Translations under genes and position numbers: made by a program
Source of the DNA: Amycolatopsis jiangsuensis
Lineage (GTDB): Bacteria; Actinomycetota; Actinomycetes; Mycobacteriales; Pseudonocardiaceae
Assembly (NCBI RefSeq): GCF_014204865.1
Contig: NZ_JACHMG010000001.1
Span: forward strand, 1,736,001-1,800,000
Length of the DNA: 64,000 bases
Direction: 5' to 3'
In this document: piece by piece, positions 1 through 8,332 of the stretch
Layout of the letters: every line of letters begins with the position of its first letter
How positions within the stretch are numbered: position 1 is the first letter of the stretch
Notes under the pieces: generated by a model
Database searches by the model: none
What the model saw: only the letters and a program-made list of their open reading frames with translations
What the model was told of the DNA's origin: nothing

Positions 1-570
1 CGAACGGTAGGTCACCCCGTCGAGGCTGTTGGCCACCGAGAGCCCGTCGGTCAGGGCCTGGCCGAGGACTGCCAGCTGGTCGATCAGGGCCTCGTTCTCC
101 CTGCCGCCCTCCGGTGCCAGGACGGGGGTGAGTGCGTCCACCCAGGACGCGTGCGCGTAGTCCCGGATCCGGCGCACCGTGGCGCGGACCGACTCGGAAT
201 CCTTCTGCGGGCCCACACTGATCACCAGCAGGAGCCGGAGATAGTCGGGCCGCTCGTCGAGCGAGGCGCACGCCGCGGTGAACCACGCCTCGAGCCGGTC
301 CAGCGGCGCCCGGTCGTCGAACGACGACGGATTGGGGAACAGTGCGTGCAGCTCCTCGAAAGTGCGCTCGAGGAGCGCGGCGAGAACGCCGAGTTTGTTC
401 CCGAAGTGGTAGTAGATCGAACTCGGCGGGAAGCCGGACTTCGTGCACAGGTCCGAAATCGCCATGCCGTCGTAGCCTTTTTCGGCGATGAGGGCACGAG
501 CCCCGTTCAGGATGGTCTCTCGACTGCTCACACCGGCCGCGGTCGACGCGGAGCCAGATTCCCTCGCCAT
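1..570 (-). CDS. TetR family transcriptional regulator (partial, C-terminus off left edge)
   Basis: Visible are 190 residues of a protein that continues beyond the left edge. Residues ~18-62 form a TetR helix-turn-helix: an ARALIAEKGYDG helix, then a recognition segment ending in SSIYYHFGNK, which matches the family signature. The remainder is a helical ligand-binding domain. The ATG at 570 was chosen because it lies about 15 residues before the first HTH helix, as in most TetR proteins; an ATG at 578 is out of frame. The gene diverges from the ATP-grasp gene that starts 140 bp away, so it probably represses that pair and itself. The ligand is unknown. Confidence 0.85.
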   Translation of the reverse strand, partial: MARESGSASTAAGVSSRETILNGARALIAEKGYDGMAISDLCTKSGFPPSSIYYHFGNKLGVLAALLERTFEELHALFPNPSSFDDRAPLDRLEAWFTAACASLDERPDYLRLLLVISVGPQKDSESVRATVRRIRDYAHASWVDALTPVLAPEGGRENEALIDQLAVLGQALTDGLSVANSLDGVTYRS

Positions 571-710
571 CGCGCCATGATAGGTCCGCCGTGCCGAGGC
601 CCCGCGAGGGCACGCCGCAGCGCACCCTCGTTCAGCGTCGGCAGCCACGGCCCCTTACCGTGAAACGACGCCACGCTATCGAGGGTCGAGCTCACCCGGA
701 ACGGAGGAAC
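571..710. promoter_or_regulatory. divergent promoter region between TetR and ATP-grasp genes
   Basis: 140 bp between two divergent start codons, so promoters for both genes and probably the TetR operator must lie here. I see no convincing -35/-10 pair and no perfect palindrome. A GGAGG ribosome-binding site at 703-707 precedes the GTG at 711 and decides that start. Upstream in-frame extension of the ATP-grasp frame to 591 is possible, but it has no ribosome-binding site and unlikely composition. Confidence 0.4.
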
Positions 711-1958
711 GTGCCTATTTCGGAGGCCGCGCACGTCAGCAAGGACCCGGACAAGGGGTACATCGCGCTCCTGGGATGGAGCCTGAACGCCATCGAGGCG
801 CTCGAACGTTTCGACCGGCGGTACCTGGTCGTCGCCCCGGACTGGGCCGAGCAGTACTGCGCCGAACACGGCATTCCCTATCTGACGTGGAACTTCGAGC
901 GGCTCAACGACCGTTCGATGGAAATCGCGGAAATTCTCCGGGACGAGGGGGTCGACGTCGCGATCCCGCTGTTCGAGGAGACCGTGGAGTGGGCGGGCGC
1001 GATCAACTCCGTGCTGCTCGACAATCCCCGGCTGTTCGGGCAGGCGATGTTGTTGCGGGACAAGGCTTTGATGAAGCGCCGCGCGCAGCTGGGCGGGATC
1101 CGGGTCGGGATCTTCGAGGAGGCGCACGACCGCGACGACGTGATCCGGTTCCTCAAGCGGGTCAACCAGACCCTGCTCAAGCTCGACGGCGACCCCAACG
1201 ATCCGATCCACCTCAAGGCCTTCGACAAGGCGGGCTGTCTCGGGCATCGGGTGATCCGCACCCCGGACGAGATCGACACCATCCCGGACGAGGAGTTCCC
1301 GGTTCTGATGGAGTCGCATCTGGACGGCTGGGAGTTCGCGGTGGAGGCGTGGATCCACAACGGCAAGGTGAAGTTCCTCAACATCTCCGAGTACGTCACG
1401 CTCGGGTACTCGGTGTTCGTGCCGGCGACCCCGGAGCTGGAGCGGTACCGGCCGCAGATCACCGCGCAGATCGAGAAGCTGGTCAAGGCGTTCGACATCG
1501 AGTTCGGGTTCCTGCACCCGGAGTACTTCGTGACCAGCGACGGCGAGATGTACTTCGGCGAGGTGGCCTACCGGCCGCCCGGCTTCAAGGTGTTCGAACT
1601 GCTGGAGCGGGCCTACGGGTTCAACGCCTACCAGGGCCTGGTGCTGGCGTTCGACCCGAAGACGACCGAGGAGGAGATCGACGCCTTCTTCCCGCGTGAG
1701 GTGGTGGACGCGACCGGCGTGGCCGGCTGCTTCGGCGTGTACCCGCGCCGCCGGGTGGTCAGCGACCTGCAGATCCCGCAGGAGACCGAGGACGACGACT
1801 ACTACGAGTCGCACGACCTCTCCGCGCCGGTCGAGGAGACAGTGACGAAGCGAACCGCGTTCGGCACGCACTGGGGACTACTGTATTTCTTCGGGGACGA
1901 CCCCTACCGGATGCGCGAGCTGCTGAAACGGCAGGAAGACCTCGACTTCTACGTCTGA
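711..1958 (+). CDS. ATP-grasp domain carboxylate ligase, substrate unknown
   Basis: 415 residues. The N-terminus (GYIALLGWSLNAIEAL) is a Rossmann-like pre-ATP-grasp domain. The middle and C-terminal parts form an ATP-grasp fold: a lysine-containing ATP-binding strand near TLLKLDGD, the EFPVLMESHLDG linker, then LHPEYFVTSDGEMYFGEVAYRPPG carrying the metal and phosphate ligands. The usual E-x-N-x-R motif reads E-V-A-Y-R, so the metal-binding Asn is replaced by Ala, as in some amide ligase subgroups. ATP-grasp enzymes join a carboxylate to an amine or thiol through an acyl phosphate. The next gene begins 40 bp downstream and encodes a possible cysteine amidase/protease, so the two may make and process one product. 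GTG start with GGAGG Shine-Dalgarno. Confidence 0.8.
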   Translation: MPISEAAHVSKDPDKGYIALLGWSLNAIEALERFDRRYLVVAPDWAEQYCAEHGIPYLTWNFERLNDRSMEIAEILRDEGVDVAIPLFEETVEWAGAINSVLLDNPRLFGQAMLLRDKALMKRRAQLGGIRVGIFEEAHDRDDVIRFLKRVNQTLLKLDGDPNDPIHLKAFDKAGCLGHRVIRTPDEIDTIPDEEFPVLMESHLDGWEFAVEAWIHNGKVKFLNISEYVTLGYSVFVPATPELERYRPQITAQIEKLVKAFDIEFGFLHPEYFVTSDGEMYFGEVAYRPPGFKVFELLERAYGFNAYQGLVLAFDPKTTEEEIDAFFPREVVDATGVAGCFGVYPRRRVVSDLQIPQETEDDDYYESHDLSAPVEETVTKRTAFGTHWGLLYFFGDDPYRMRELLKRQEDLDFYV

Positions 1959-1998
1959 GGCCGCCCGTGGAGCCCGGAGCACGACCCGAGGGAGACCG

Positions 1999-4023
1999 GT
2001 GAACCCGACCGCCCGCGACGCCGCCGCGGCCAGCACGCTCGACAAGCGCGTGACCTCGCTCGAACAGGCCGTCCAGGCCATGGCCGACACCCCCGACTTC
2101 GGCAAGCCCGGCAAGCTGCGACGGGTCCTGGAAGCACTGCGCCGGGTCCTGCTGCAGCCGGGCGGGGCGGCCGCGGTGCAGGCCAGGGCCCAGGCGATCG
2201 AGGAGGCGGGGGTCTTCCGCGGCACGGACTGGGACACCCCGGAGATCCTCATCCCGGCGCTGGTCGGCACCAGCCTGCACGGCGGGAACCAGGACACCGT
2301 CGTGATCGAGGCCACCAGTGAGCTGCGGGTGCTGGCCGTCGCGCGCGGCGACTACGTGCACCCGACGCTGAGCGCCGAGGACGCGCGCCAGTTCCTCTCC
2401 CACGTGCTGGCGATGAACCTGGAGCTGCTGTTCGCGCCGCCCAGTGAGGCCGAGCGGACCCGCGAGGGCCGGACGGCGCAGCTGATCCGCGCCCTGTTCC
2501 GGCACCTCGCCGACGGGATCGGCTACGACAGCGTGCTCGACGAGCTGGTCGACGAGATCTGGCGGATCCTGCGGCAGCGTCCGATCCAGGTCGAGCAGGT
2601 GCGCTCGCTGATCACCAGCATCTCGATCTACCGCGGTGACCCCGACGTGGACCTCGGCGCGTCCGGCCAGGGCCTGGACCGGCTCATCACCAGCCTGTTC
2701 GGCACCACCGACGCCTGCCGCGAGGATCCCGGCGTCGACGTCTTCCGCTCCCGGCTGGAGGCGATGGATTCCAGCGGCCTGCAGTACGAGGCGTCCGGGT
2801 TCGCCCGCGCGATGCACGACACCGGGCTCGTGTCGCCGTATCACGCCGAGCTGCTGCGGTACCTGTGCCACGAGAGCGACTACCTGCTCGGCGAGGCACT
2901 CGGCCTGTCCGACACCGGCCGCAACTGCCTGCTGCGCTACCGCGATCTGGTCCACCGCCTGATCGAGGTGGCCGTGCATCCGGAGACCGCGCAGTGCATC
3001 TACGGACTGGCCCTGCTGCTGGACCGCGGCATCCTCTACGAGCCGCCGGTGGTGCCCGCCCTGTGGCGGCAGCTCGCGCTGGAGCTCTCCCCCGCCGCGC
3101 TGGACCGGCTCACGAGCCTGTTCGGCGACCAGCCGAGCCCGGCCGCCCGGCTGACCGCCGGTGTGCTCTCGATGCTCGGGCTGCCGCTGGGGGTCGGGCA
3201 GGGCGACAACCCGACCTGCCAGTCGGCGCGCGCGTTGTCGATGTGGGCCTACAACGATCCCGACTACCTGCTGCAGATCGTCACGTGGGCGGCCAGGGAC
3301 GACGAGGTCATCATGCACTTCGAGGGGCAGCCGATCTCGTCGAAGGACAGCGCGACCGGGCTCGCCGAACTGCTCCCGGTGGATCTGGACCCGGTGTCCC
3401 TGCTGGTGGTGCCGCACCTTGACCGGATCTACGCGGAGATGGGCCGCCGCTGCGCGGACCGTCCCGGCGATCCGCACCGCTGGGTCAACCCGGAGTTCCA
3501 CGGCTGGTGGGCCGCCCGCGGGTTCCACATCAACGTCGACGTGGCGACCGGGAAGCTGATCGGCCTGGACGAGTTCCTGCGGGATTTCCACGCCAGCTAC
3601 CACCCGGACTACAACGGCGGCCGCCCGCTGATCCACCCGCAGCCGGCCGGGATCGCGGTCACCGACAGCGCCGCGCGCTACGTCGGCTGGCACGCGATCA
3701 CCATCCTGCGCGTCGCGCCCGACCCGAAGGGCGGCATGCGGGTGTACTTCTTCAACCCCAACAACGACAGCGGGCAGGACTGGGGCGACGGCGTGGTGGT
3801 CTCGACCGCGGGCAACGGCGAACGCTACGGCGAATCGTCGCTGCCCTTCGACCAGTTCACCTCACGGCTCTACATCTTCCACGTCGACCCGCTGGAACAC
3901 GGCGCCCCGGACAAGGTGCCGGCCGAGGACATCGCGCGGATCACCGGGTTCCTCGAACGCAGCTGGGGCGCCGACCGGGTGCCCGCGGGCGGTCTCCAGG
4001 CGACACCGGACCCCCGTCCCTGA
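1999..4023 (+). CDS. uncharacterised 674-aa protein with papain-like Cys-His-Asn triad
   Basis: I do not recognise a named family over the full length. Residues 1-380 are helical and leucine-rich with no clear motif. The C-terminal ~280 residues look like a papain-like cysteine hydrolase: Cys407 in NPTCQSARALSMW at a helix start, His565 in GWHAITI, and Asn586 in YFFNPNND, followed by DWG. The His-Asn spacing of 21 and the trailing Trp-Gly resemble papain's His159/Asn175 arrangement. No signal peptide or membrane segment is present, so it should be cytoplasmic. GTG start preceded by GGGAG; it is 40 bp after the ATP-grasp gene and most likely in the same operon. It could be a protease, an amidase or a transpeptidase; the triad is read by eye. 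Confidence 0.55.
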   Translation: MNPTARDAAAASTLDKRVTSLEQAVQAMADTPDFGKPGKLRRVLEALRRVLLQPGGAAAVQARAQAIEEAGVFRGTDWDTPEILIPALVGTSLHGGNQDTVVIEATSELRVLAVARGDYVHPTLSAEDARQFLSHVLAMNLELLFAPPSEAERTREGRTAQLIRALFRHLADGIGYDSVLDELVDEIWRILRQRPIQVEQVRSLITSISIYRGDPDVDLGASGQGLDRLITSLFGTTDACREDPGVDVFRSRLEAMDSSGLQYEASGFARAMHDTGLVSPYHAELLRYLCHESDYLLGEALGLSDTGRNCLLRYRDLVHRLIEVAVHPETAQCIYGLALLLDRGILYEPPVVPALWRQLALELSPAALDRLTSLFGDQPSPAARLTAGVLSMLGLPLGVGQGDNPTCQSARALSMWAYNDPDYLLQIVTWAARDDEVIMHFEGQPISSKDSATGLAELLPVDLDPVSLLVVPHLDRIYAEMGRRCADRPGDPHRWVNPEFHGWWAARGFHINVDVATGKLIGLDEFLRDFHASYHPDYNGGRPLIHPQPAGIAVTDSAARYVGWHAITILRVAPDPKGGMRVYFFNPNNDSGQDWGDGVVVSTAGNGERYGESSLPFDQFTSRLYIFHVDPLEHGAPDKVPAEDIARITGFLERSWGADRVPAGGLQATPDPRP

Positions 4024-4059
4024 CCCAGGGTCCTGATCCGCGAGCACCGGCCGTCCGGC

Positions 4060-5538
4060 TCAGGTCTCGAACGCGCTCAGTGTCGCGTCGTGGTCGGCTC
4101 CGCCGATCTCGAACATCGGCGTCATCCAGTGGTAAAAGTTGTCGCCGCGGTCGCGCAGCCGGGCGTACAAGTCGGCCATCAGTGCGCGCCGGACCGGGGC
4201 CAGCTCCGGGTCGCCGATCCGGTTGACCAGCTCGTGCGGATCGGCGCGCAGGTCGTAGAGCTCGTTGGTGGACTCGGGGTTGACGATCAGCTTGTGCGTC
4301 CTGGTGCGCAGCATGCGCTGCGGGTACGGGAAGTGGTGGCCGTGGAACTCGGCCAGCATCCGGTCCCGCCACGGCGGCGCTTCGCCGCGGGCCAGCGGCA
4401 GCAGGCTGGTGCCGTCGGCCGCGTCCACGGCGGGCAGGCCGGCCAGGTCCAGGATCGTGGCGGTGAAGTCCATCAGCGTCACGAACTCGTCCCGCCGCTG
4501 CCCGGCCGGGGCGCCCGGAACCCGCAGCAGGGCGGGGATCCGGTAGATCTCGTCGTACATCGCCGGGCCCTTGTCGTGCAGCCGGTGCGCCCCGGTGAAC
4601 TCGCCGTGGTCGGCGGTCATCGCCACGGCGGTGTCGCCGGCCAGGCCCAGGCGGTCCAGTGCGTCCAGGATGCGGCCGAGTTCGTGGTCGACCAGGCTCA
4701 CGTAACCCCAGTAGGCGGCGATCAGTTTCCGGGTGGTGGCTTCGTCGAGGGTGTCGTGCGCCCACAGCGCGCTGTAGTTGCGCTGCACCGACGGCTTGTC
4801 CTCGAAGGTCTCCTCGGTCGCCGACACCGGGAGTTCCATCTCGTCCGGGTCGTAGCGGTCGAAGTACTCCGGCGGCAGCAGATACGGCAGATGCGGGCCG
4901 AAGAAGTGCGCCGCCAGGTAGAACGGCCGGTCCTGGGCGGCGAACCGCTCCATCATCTCGATCGTGCGGGTGGCCAGGTAGTGCTCGAAGGTGGCCTCCA
5001 CCGGCTGGTGCAACCGCGCCGCCATCAGGTTGCCGGGTCCGCCGTTCGGCGTGACGCCGCGGATCGGTTCGCTGATGCGGTAGCCGGGCAGGTCGTGCTC
5101 GGCCAGGTAGGCGAGGTAGTCGGGGTGGTCGACGGGGTTGTGCCAGCCCTGCAGGTCCGGTCCTTCGAACCCGTAGTCGGCGGCGTTCCGGCGTACCCCG
5201 CCGTGCCATTTGCCGATCAGTCCGAGGTTCCAGCCCGCGCCACCCAGCGCCTCGGCGAAGGTGAACTGGTCCGGCGCGAGGTCCTCCAGGTACCCGACGT
5301 TGCGTTCGTAGTTGGCCAGCAGCCGGTGCCGGAACGGAGCCGCCCCGGTCAGCAGGCTGGCCCGCGCCGGGGTGCAGATCGCGGTCGGGGTGAACGCGTC
5401 GGTGAAACACGTCCCGGTGGCCGCGAGCCGGTCGAGCGCGGGCGTTTCCACCGTCGGATTGCCGTAGCAGCCCAGGGTGGAGACCGAATGCTGGTCGGTC
5501 ATCAGGAACAGGATGTTCCGGGTCGGGTTGTGGGTCAC
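4060..5538 (-). CDS. type I sulfatase (CTPAR, formylglycine-dependent)
   Basis: 492-residue arylsulfatase/choline-sulfatase-like enzyme that hydrolyses a sulfate ester. Near the N-terminus FLMTDQHS supplies metal-binding Asp15/Gln16. Cys55 in C-T-P-A-R is the residue converted to formylglycine by FGE. GLIGKWHGG and MTADHGE contribute further conserved Lys/His/Asp positions. No signal peptide is visible, so it appears cytoplasmic. The GTG start at 5538 overlaps the TGA of the ROK gene (GTGA), indicating translational coupling; an in-frame extension to 5997 is the shadow of the ROK gene. Context with a ROK regulator and a sugar symporter suggests a sulfated carbohydrate as substrate; this is inference. 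Confidence 0.9.
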   Translation of the reverse strand: MTHNPTRNILFLMTDQHSVSTLGCYGNPTVETPALDRLAATGTCFTDAFTPTAICTPARASLLTGAAPFRHRLLANYERNVGYLEDLAPDQFTFAEALGGAGWNLGLIGKWHGGVRRNAADYGFEGPDLQGWHNPVDHPDYLAYLAEHDLPGYRISEPIRGVTPNGGPGNLMAARLHQPVEATFEHYLATRTIEMMERFAAQDRPFYLAAHFFGPHLPYLLPPEYFDRYDPDEMELPVSATEETFEDKPSVQRNYSALWAHDTLDEATTRKLIAAYWGYVSLVDHELGRILDALDRLGLAGDTAVAMTADHGEFTGAHRLHDKGPAMYDEIYRIPALLRVPGAPAGQRRDEFVTLMDFTATILDLAGLPAVDAADGTSLLPLARGEAPPWRDRMLAEFHGHHFPYPQRMLRTRTHKLIVNPESTNELYDLRADPHELVNRIGDPELAPVRRALMADLYARLRDRGDNFYHWMTPMFEIGGADHDATLSAFET

Positions 5539-6713
5539 TGCTTCATCCTTTTCATGCTCAGCGCGGTGCCGGTCTCTGCCGCGGCGCGCGCCCGGATCAG
5601 CGCGCCGAGTGCGCCCGCTGCCCCGTCGTCGGCCGCGGGCCGCACGCTCAGCCCGGCAGCGCACCACGTGGGCAGCAGGTCCTGCAGTGTTTCGCCGACC
5701 GCGGCGAGGAATCCGGGCAGCCGGGCCACCCGTCCGCCGAGTACCAGCACCGGGACGTCCAGTGCGGTGAGCGGGCCGGCCAGCGCCTGTGCGGTGGCCA
5801 GCGCCGCCCGCTCCAGCACGGCCCGGCCGGGGCCGGTCGTCACCGCCTCGGCCAGCGCGGCGGCGCCGGCAGTGCCGGTCGCCGTGAGCAACGCGGGCAG
5901 AGCGGCGGACAGTTCGAGGCAGCCGCGTCCTCCGCAGGCGCATCGCGCGCCGGCCGGATCCACGCTGACGTGGCCGAATTCGCCCGCGGTCCCCCACTGA
6001 CCGGACAGCAGTGAGCCGTCCACGACCACGCCGCCGCCGACGCCTTCGTCCAGGCGCACGCAGACGACGTTCGCGGCGCCGGCTCCCGCGCCGTGGGAAG
6101 CCTCGCCGAGCGCGGTGTAGCGGGTGTTGTTGTCGGCTCGCACCGGACAGCGGAACCGTGCCGTGAGCAGGTTCGCGACCTCGGCCCGGTCGTGGGCGAA
6201 CCGCGCGAGCGCGAGATCGGGCGAAGGCCGGCCGGTGCCGCCGAACTTCGGCCCCGGTGTCCCGACTGCCACCGACCGCACCACACTGAGGTCGAGGCCT
6301 CGTTCCGCGGCCAGCCGGTCGAGCAGCTCCAGCGCCTCCGCGGTCGCCGCCGTGACCGAGGTGCCGACCGGCATCTCGTGCCCGGCCTGGCCGACCACCG
6401 TGTCCGCGCCGTCAGCCACCGCCACCGCCAGGTGCGCTCTGCCGAGTTCGATCCCGACCAGTTCGGCACGCGCGGGATTCACCGTGACGACCGAGGACGG
6501 CCGGCCGCGGCCTCCCTCGACGCGGGACGCGCTTTCCCGCACCTGACCGTCTTCGGTCAGCGCGCGCAGGACCGCGGACACCGTCGCCCGGGACAGGCCG
6601 GTCTCGGCGGCCAGCCGCTGCCGGGTCAGCGGACCACGCCTGCGCAGGGCGCCGAGGATCGCCGCCCGGCTGGCCGCCGAGCCTCCGCGCGCCGGTTCGC
6701 CGCTCCGCGTCAT
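5535..6713 (-). CDS. ROK family transcriptional regulator
   Basis: 392 residues. Residues ~10-70 form a winged helix (LTRQRLAAETGLSRATVSAVLRAL) characteristic of the NagC/XylR branch of ROK proteins. The rest is a sugar-kinase-like ROK domain with VGIELGRAHLAVAV, the zinc-binding C-A-C-G-G-R-G-C-L-E motif and a GTPGPKFG loop. These regulators bind a sugar or sugar phosphate and release DNA. ATG 6713 was chosen over the upstream extension to 6773 because GTGGAGGAT provides a ribosome-binding site directly before it. It sits upstream of and coupled to the sulfatase, and divergent from the sugar symporter, so it likely controls both. Confidence 0.9.
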   Translation of the reverse strand: MTRSGEPARGGSAASRAAILGALRRRGPLTRQRLAAETGLSRATVSAVLRALTEDGQVRESASRVEGGRGRPSSVVTVNPARAELVGIELGRAHLAVAVADGADTVVGQAGHEMPVGTSVTAATAEALELLDRLAAERGLDLSVVRSVAVGTPGPKFGGTGRPSPDLALARFAHDRAEVANLLTARFRCPVRADNNTRYTALGEASHGAGAGAANVVCVRLDEGVGGGVVVDGSLLSGQWGTAGEFGHVSVDPAGARCACGGRGCLELSAALPALLTATGTAGAAALAEAVTTGPGRAVLERAALATAQALAGPLTALDVPVLVLGGRVARLPGFLAAVGETLQDLLPTWCAAGLSVRPAADDGAAGALGALIRARAAAETGTALSMKRMKQ

Positions 6714-6888
6714 CGCATCCTCCACTCCGGTGTCCGCCCTCATTATGCATACGGGTTTGTCAAAAGTACCCATCCGTTGAGATCACGACCGAATGATTAT
6801 GTCGATCCCGTTGACATAAAGACGGACGATGCGCACACTCACCCGACAAGCGACGGGCAGTGCCGGCCCGCGCCCCGGGAGGCGAGAC
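6714..6888. promoter_or_regulatory. divergent control region of ROK/sulfatase and sugar symporter
   Basis: 175 bp, clearly AT-richer than its surroundings. TTGACA-like -35 boxes occur on both strands (plus strand 6811-6816; minus strand complement TGTCAA at 6758-6763). The minus-strand box lies inside a small dyad GGGT (6753-6756) ... ACCC (6768-6771). ATTATG occurs twice (about 6742 and 6797). These are plausible promoter and ROK-operator elements, but no -10 hexamer is well placed, so assignment is tentative. Confidence 0.35.
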
Positions 6889-8295
6889 ATGCGGGAAACA
6901 GCTGCTCCGGGTACTGCCGCTGCGACGGCCGCGCCCGACCGGGCCCGCCGCCGGCACCGACGGCGGGCGGCCGGGATCGCCGCGGTCGCGGCGCTGCTGG
7001 TCGGTTACGACATGGGCGTGATCTCCGGCGCGCTGCTGTTCATCAAGCCCGAGTTCGGGCTCACGCCGTTCGAAAGCGGCGTGGTGGTCACCACTCTGCT
7101 CGTCGGCGCGGTCGCCGGATCGGCCCTCGCGGGCTGGCTCGGCCAGGCGATCGGCCGGCGGGGCACGCTCCTCGTGGCGTGCGCGTTGTTCGTGGTCTCC
7201 AGCCTGCTCATGGCGCTGGCCCCGGACTACGGGTGGCTGCTGGCCGGCCGGGTCCTCGGCGGGCTCGCGGTCGGCGCCACGCAGAGCACCGTGCCGACCT
7301 ACCTCGCGGAAATCGCGCCGAAGCGGACCAGAGGCCGGTTCACCTCGGCCAACCAGCTGATGATCGCGAGCGGCATCCTGCTGGCCGCCATCGTCAACTA
7401 CGCCTTCGCCCAGGACCTGTCGTGGCGGTGGTCGCTCGGCCTCGCCGCGCTGCCCGCGGCCGCGATCCTGGTCGCGTTGCTGCGTCAGCCGGAAACGCCG
7501 CGCTGGCTGATCCTCAAGGGCCGCGCCCGCGAAGCCCGCGCCGTCCTGGACTCGGTGCTGCCCGCGGACGAAGCCGCACAGGCGTTCGCGGAGCTGACCA
7601 CGGCGAGCGAACCGGCACCGGGCCCGGCCGCGACCGGCTGGCGCACGCTGGCCGGTTCCCGTGCGCTGCGACGCATCCTGGTGGTGGCCGTGCTGTTCTC
7701 GATGGCGCAGCAGCTCATCGGGATCAATTCGATCGTCTACTACGCGCCGACCATCCTCACCCAGGTCGGGTTCGGCACGTCGGCCGCCTTGATCAACACG
7801 GTGGGCTTCGGCGTGCTGTCGGTGCTGATGACGCTGGCGTGCGGCTGGGCAGTCGACCGGGCGGGCCGGCGCCCGCTGCTGATCGGCGGTGGCATCGTGC
7901 TCGGCATCGCGATGCTCGCGGTGTGCGCGGTCTTCGCCTTCGATCTGCTCGACACGCCCGCAGGCCAGTACCTGACGCTCGGCATGCTGTCGATCTTCAA
8001 GGCCGGCTACTCGCTGACCTGGGGTCCGGTCGTGTGGATCGTGCTGCCCGAGCTGTTCCCGCTGCGGGCGAGGGCGTCCGGGGTCTCGGTGGCCACGAGC
8101 GCGCAGATCCTGGTGACCGTGCTGCTCACCCTCTACTTCCCCGATCTGGTGGCCGGAAGCCCCACCGGGATCTTCCTGTTCTTCGGCCTGATGGGACTGG
8201 CCACCGCGATCTTCGTCGCCAAGGCACTGCCGGAGACATCGGGCAAGAGCCTGGAAACCCTGGACCGCCCCGGATCGCCCAGCCCTCGGCCGTAA
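6889..8295 (+). CDS. MFS sugar/H+ symporter (sugar porter family)
   Basis: 468-residue, 12-TM major facilitator of the GalP/XylE sugar-porter type. Family signatures are GYDMGVISGALLFI in TM1, GxxxxRR loops (GQAIGRRGT, AVDRAGRRP), QPETPRWLILKGR after TM6, the QQLIGINSIVYYAPTI segment of TM7 and a C-terminal LPETSGKSLE. It imports a hexose or pentose with protons. ATG 6889 is preferred over ATG 6829 because GGGAGG at 6877-6882 is ideally placed and the proposed promoter lies at ~6811. It is divergent from the ROK/sulfatase operon and presumably imports the sugar whose sulfate ester that operon processes. Confidence 0.9.
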   Translation: MRETAAPGTAAATAAPDRARRRHRRRAAGIAAVAALLVGYDMGVISGALLFIKPEFGLTPFESGVVVTTLLVGAVAGSALAGWLGQAIGRRGTLLVACALFVVSSLLMALAPDYGWLLAGRVLGGLAVGATQSTVPTYLAEIAPKRTRGRFTSANQLMIASGILLAAIVNYAFAQDLSWRWSLGLAALPAAAILVALLRQPETPRWLILKGRAREARAVLDSVLPADEAAQAFAELTTASEPAPGPAATGWRTLAGSRALRRILVVAVLFSMAQQLIGINSIVYYAPTILTQVGFGTSAALINTVGFGVLSVLMTLACGWAVDRAGRRPLLIGGGIVLGIAMLAVCAVFAFDLLDTPAGQYLTLGMLSIFKAGYSLTWGPVVWIVLPELFPLRARASGVSVATSAQILVTVLLTLYFPDLVAGSPTGIFLFFGLMGLATAIFVAKALPETSGKSLETLDRPGSPSPRP

Positions 8296-8332
8296 CGGCG
8301 CGCCGGCGCGGTCCGGCGGTTAACCTGGTGGC

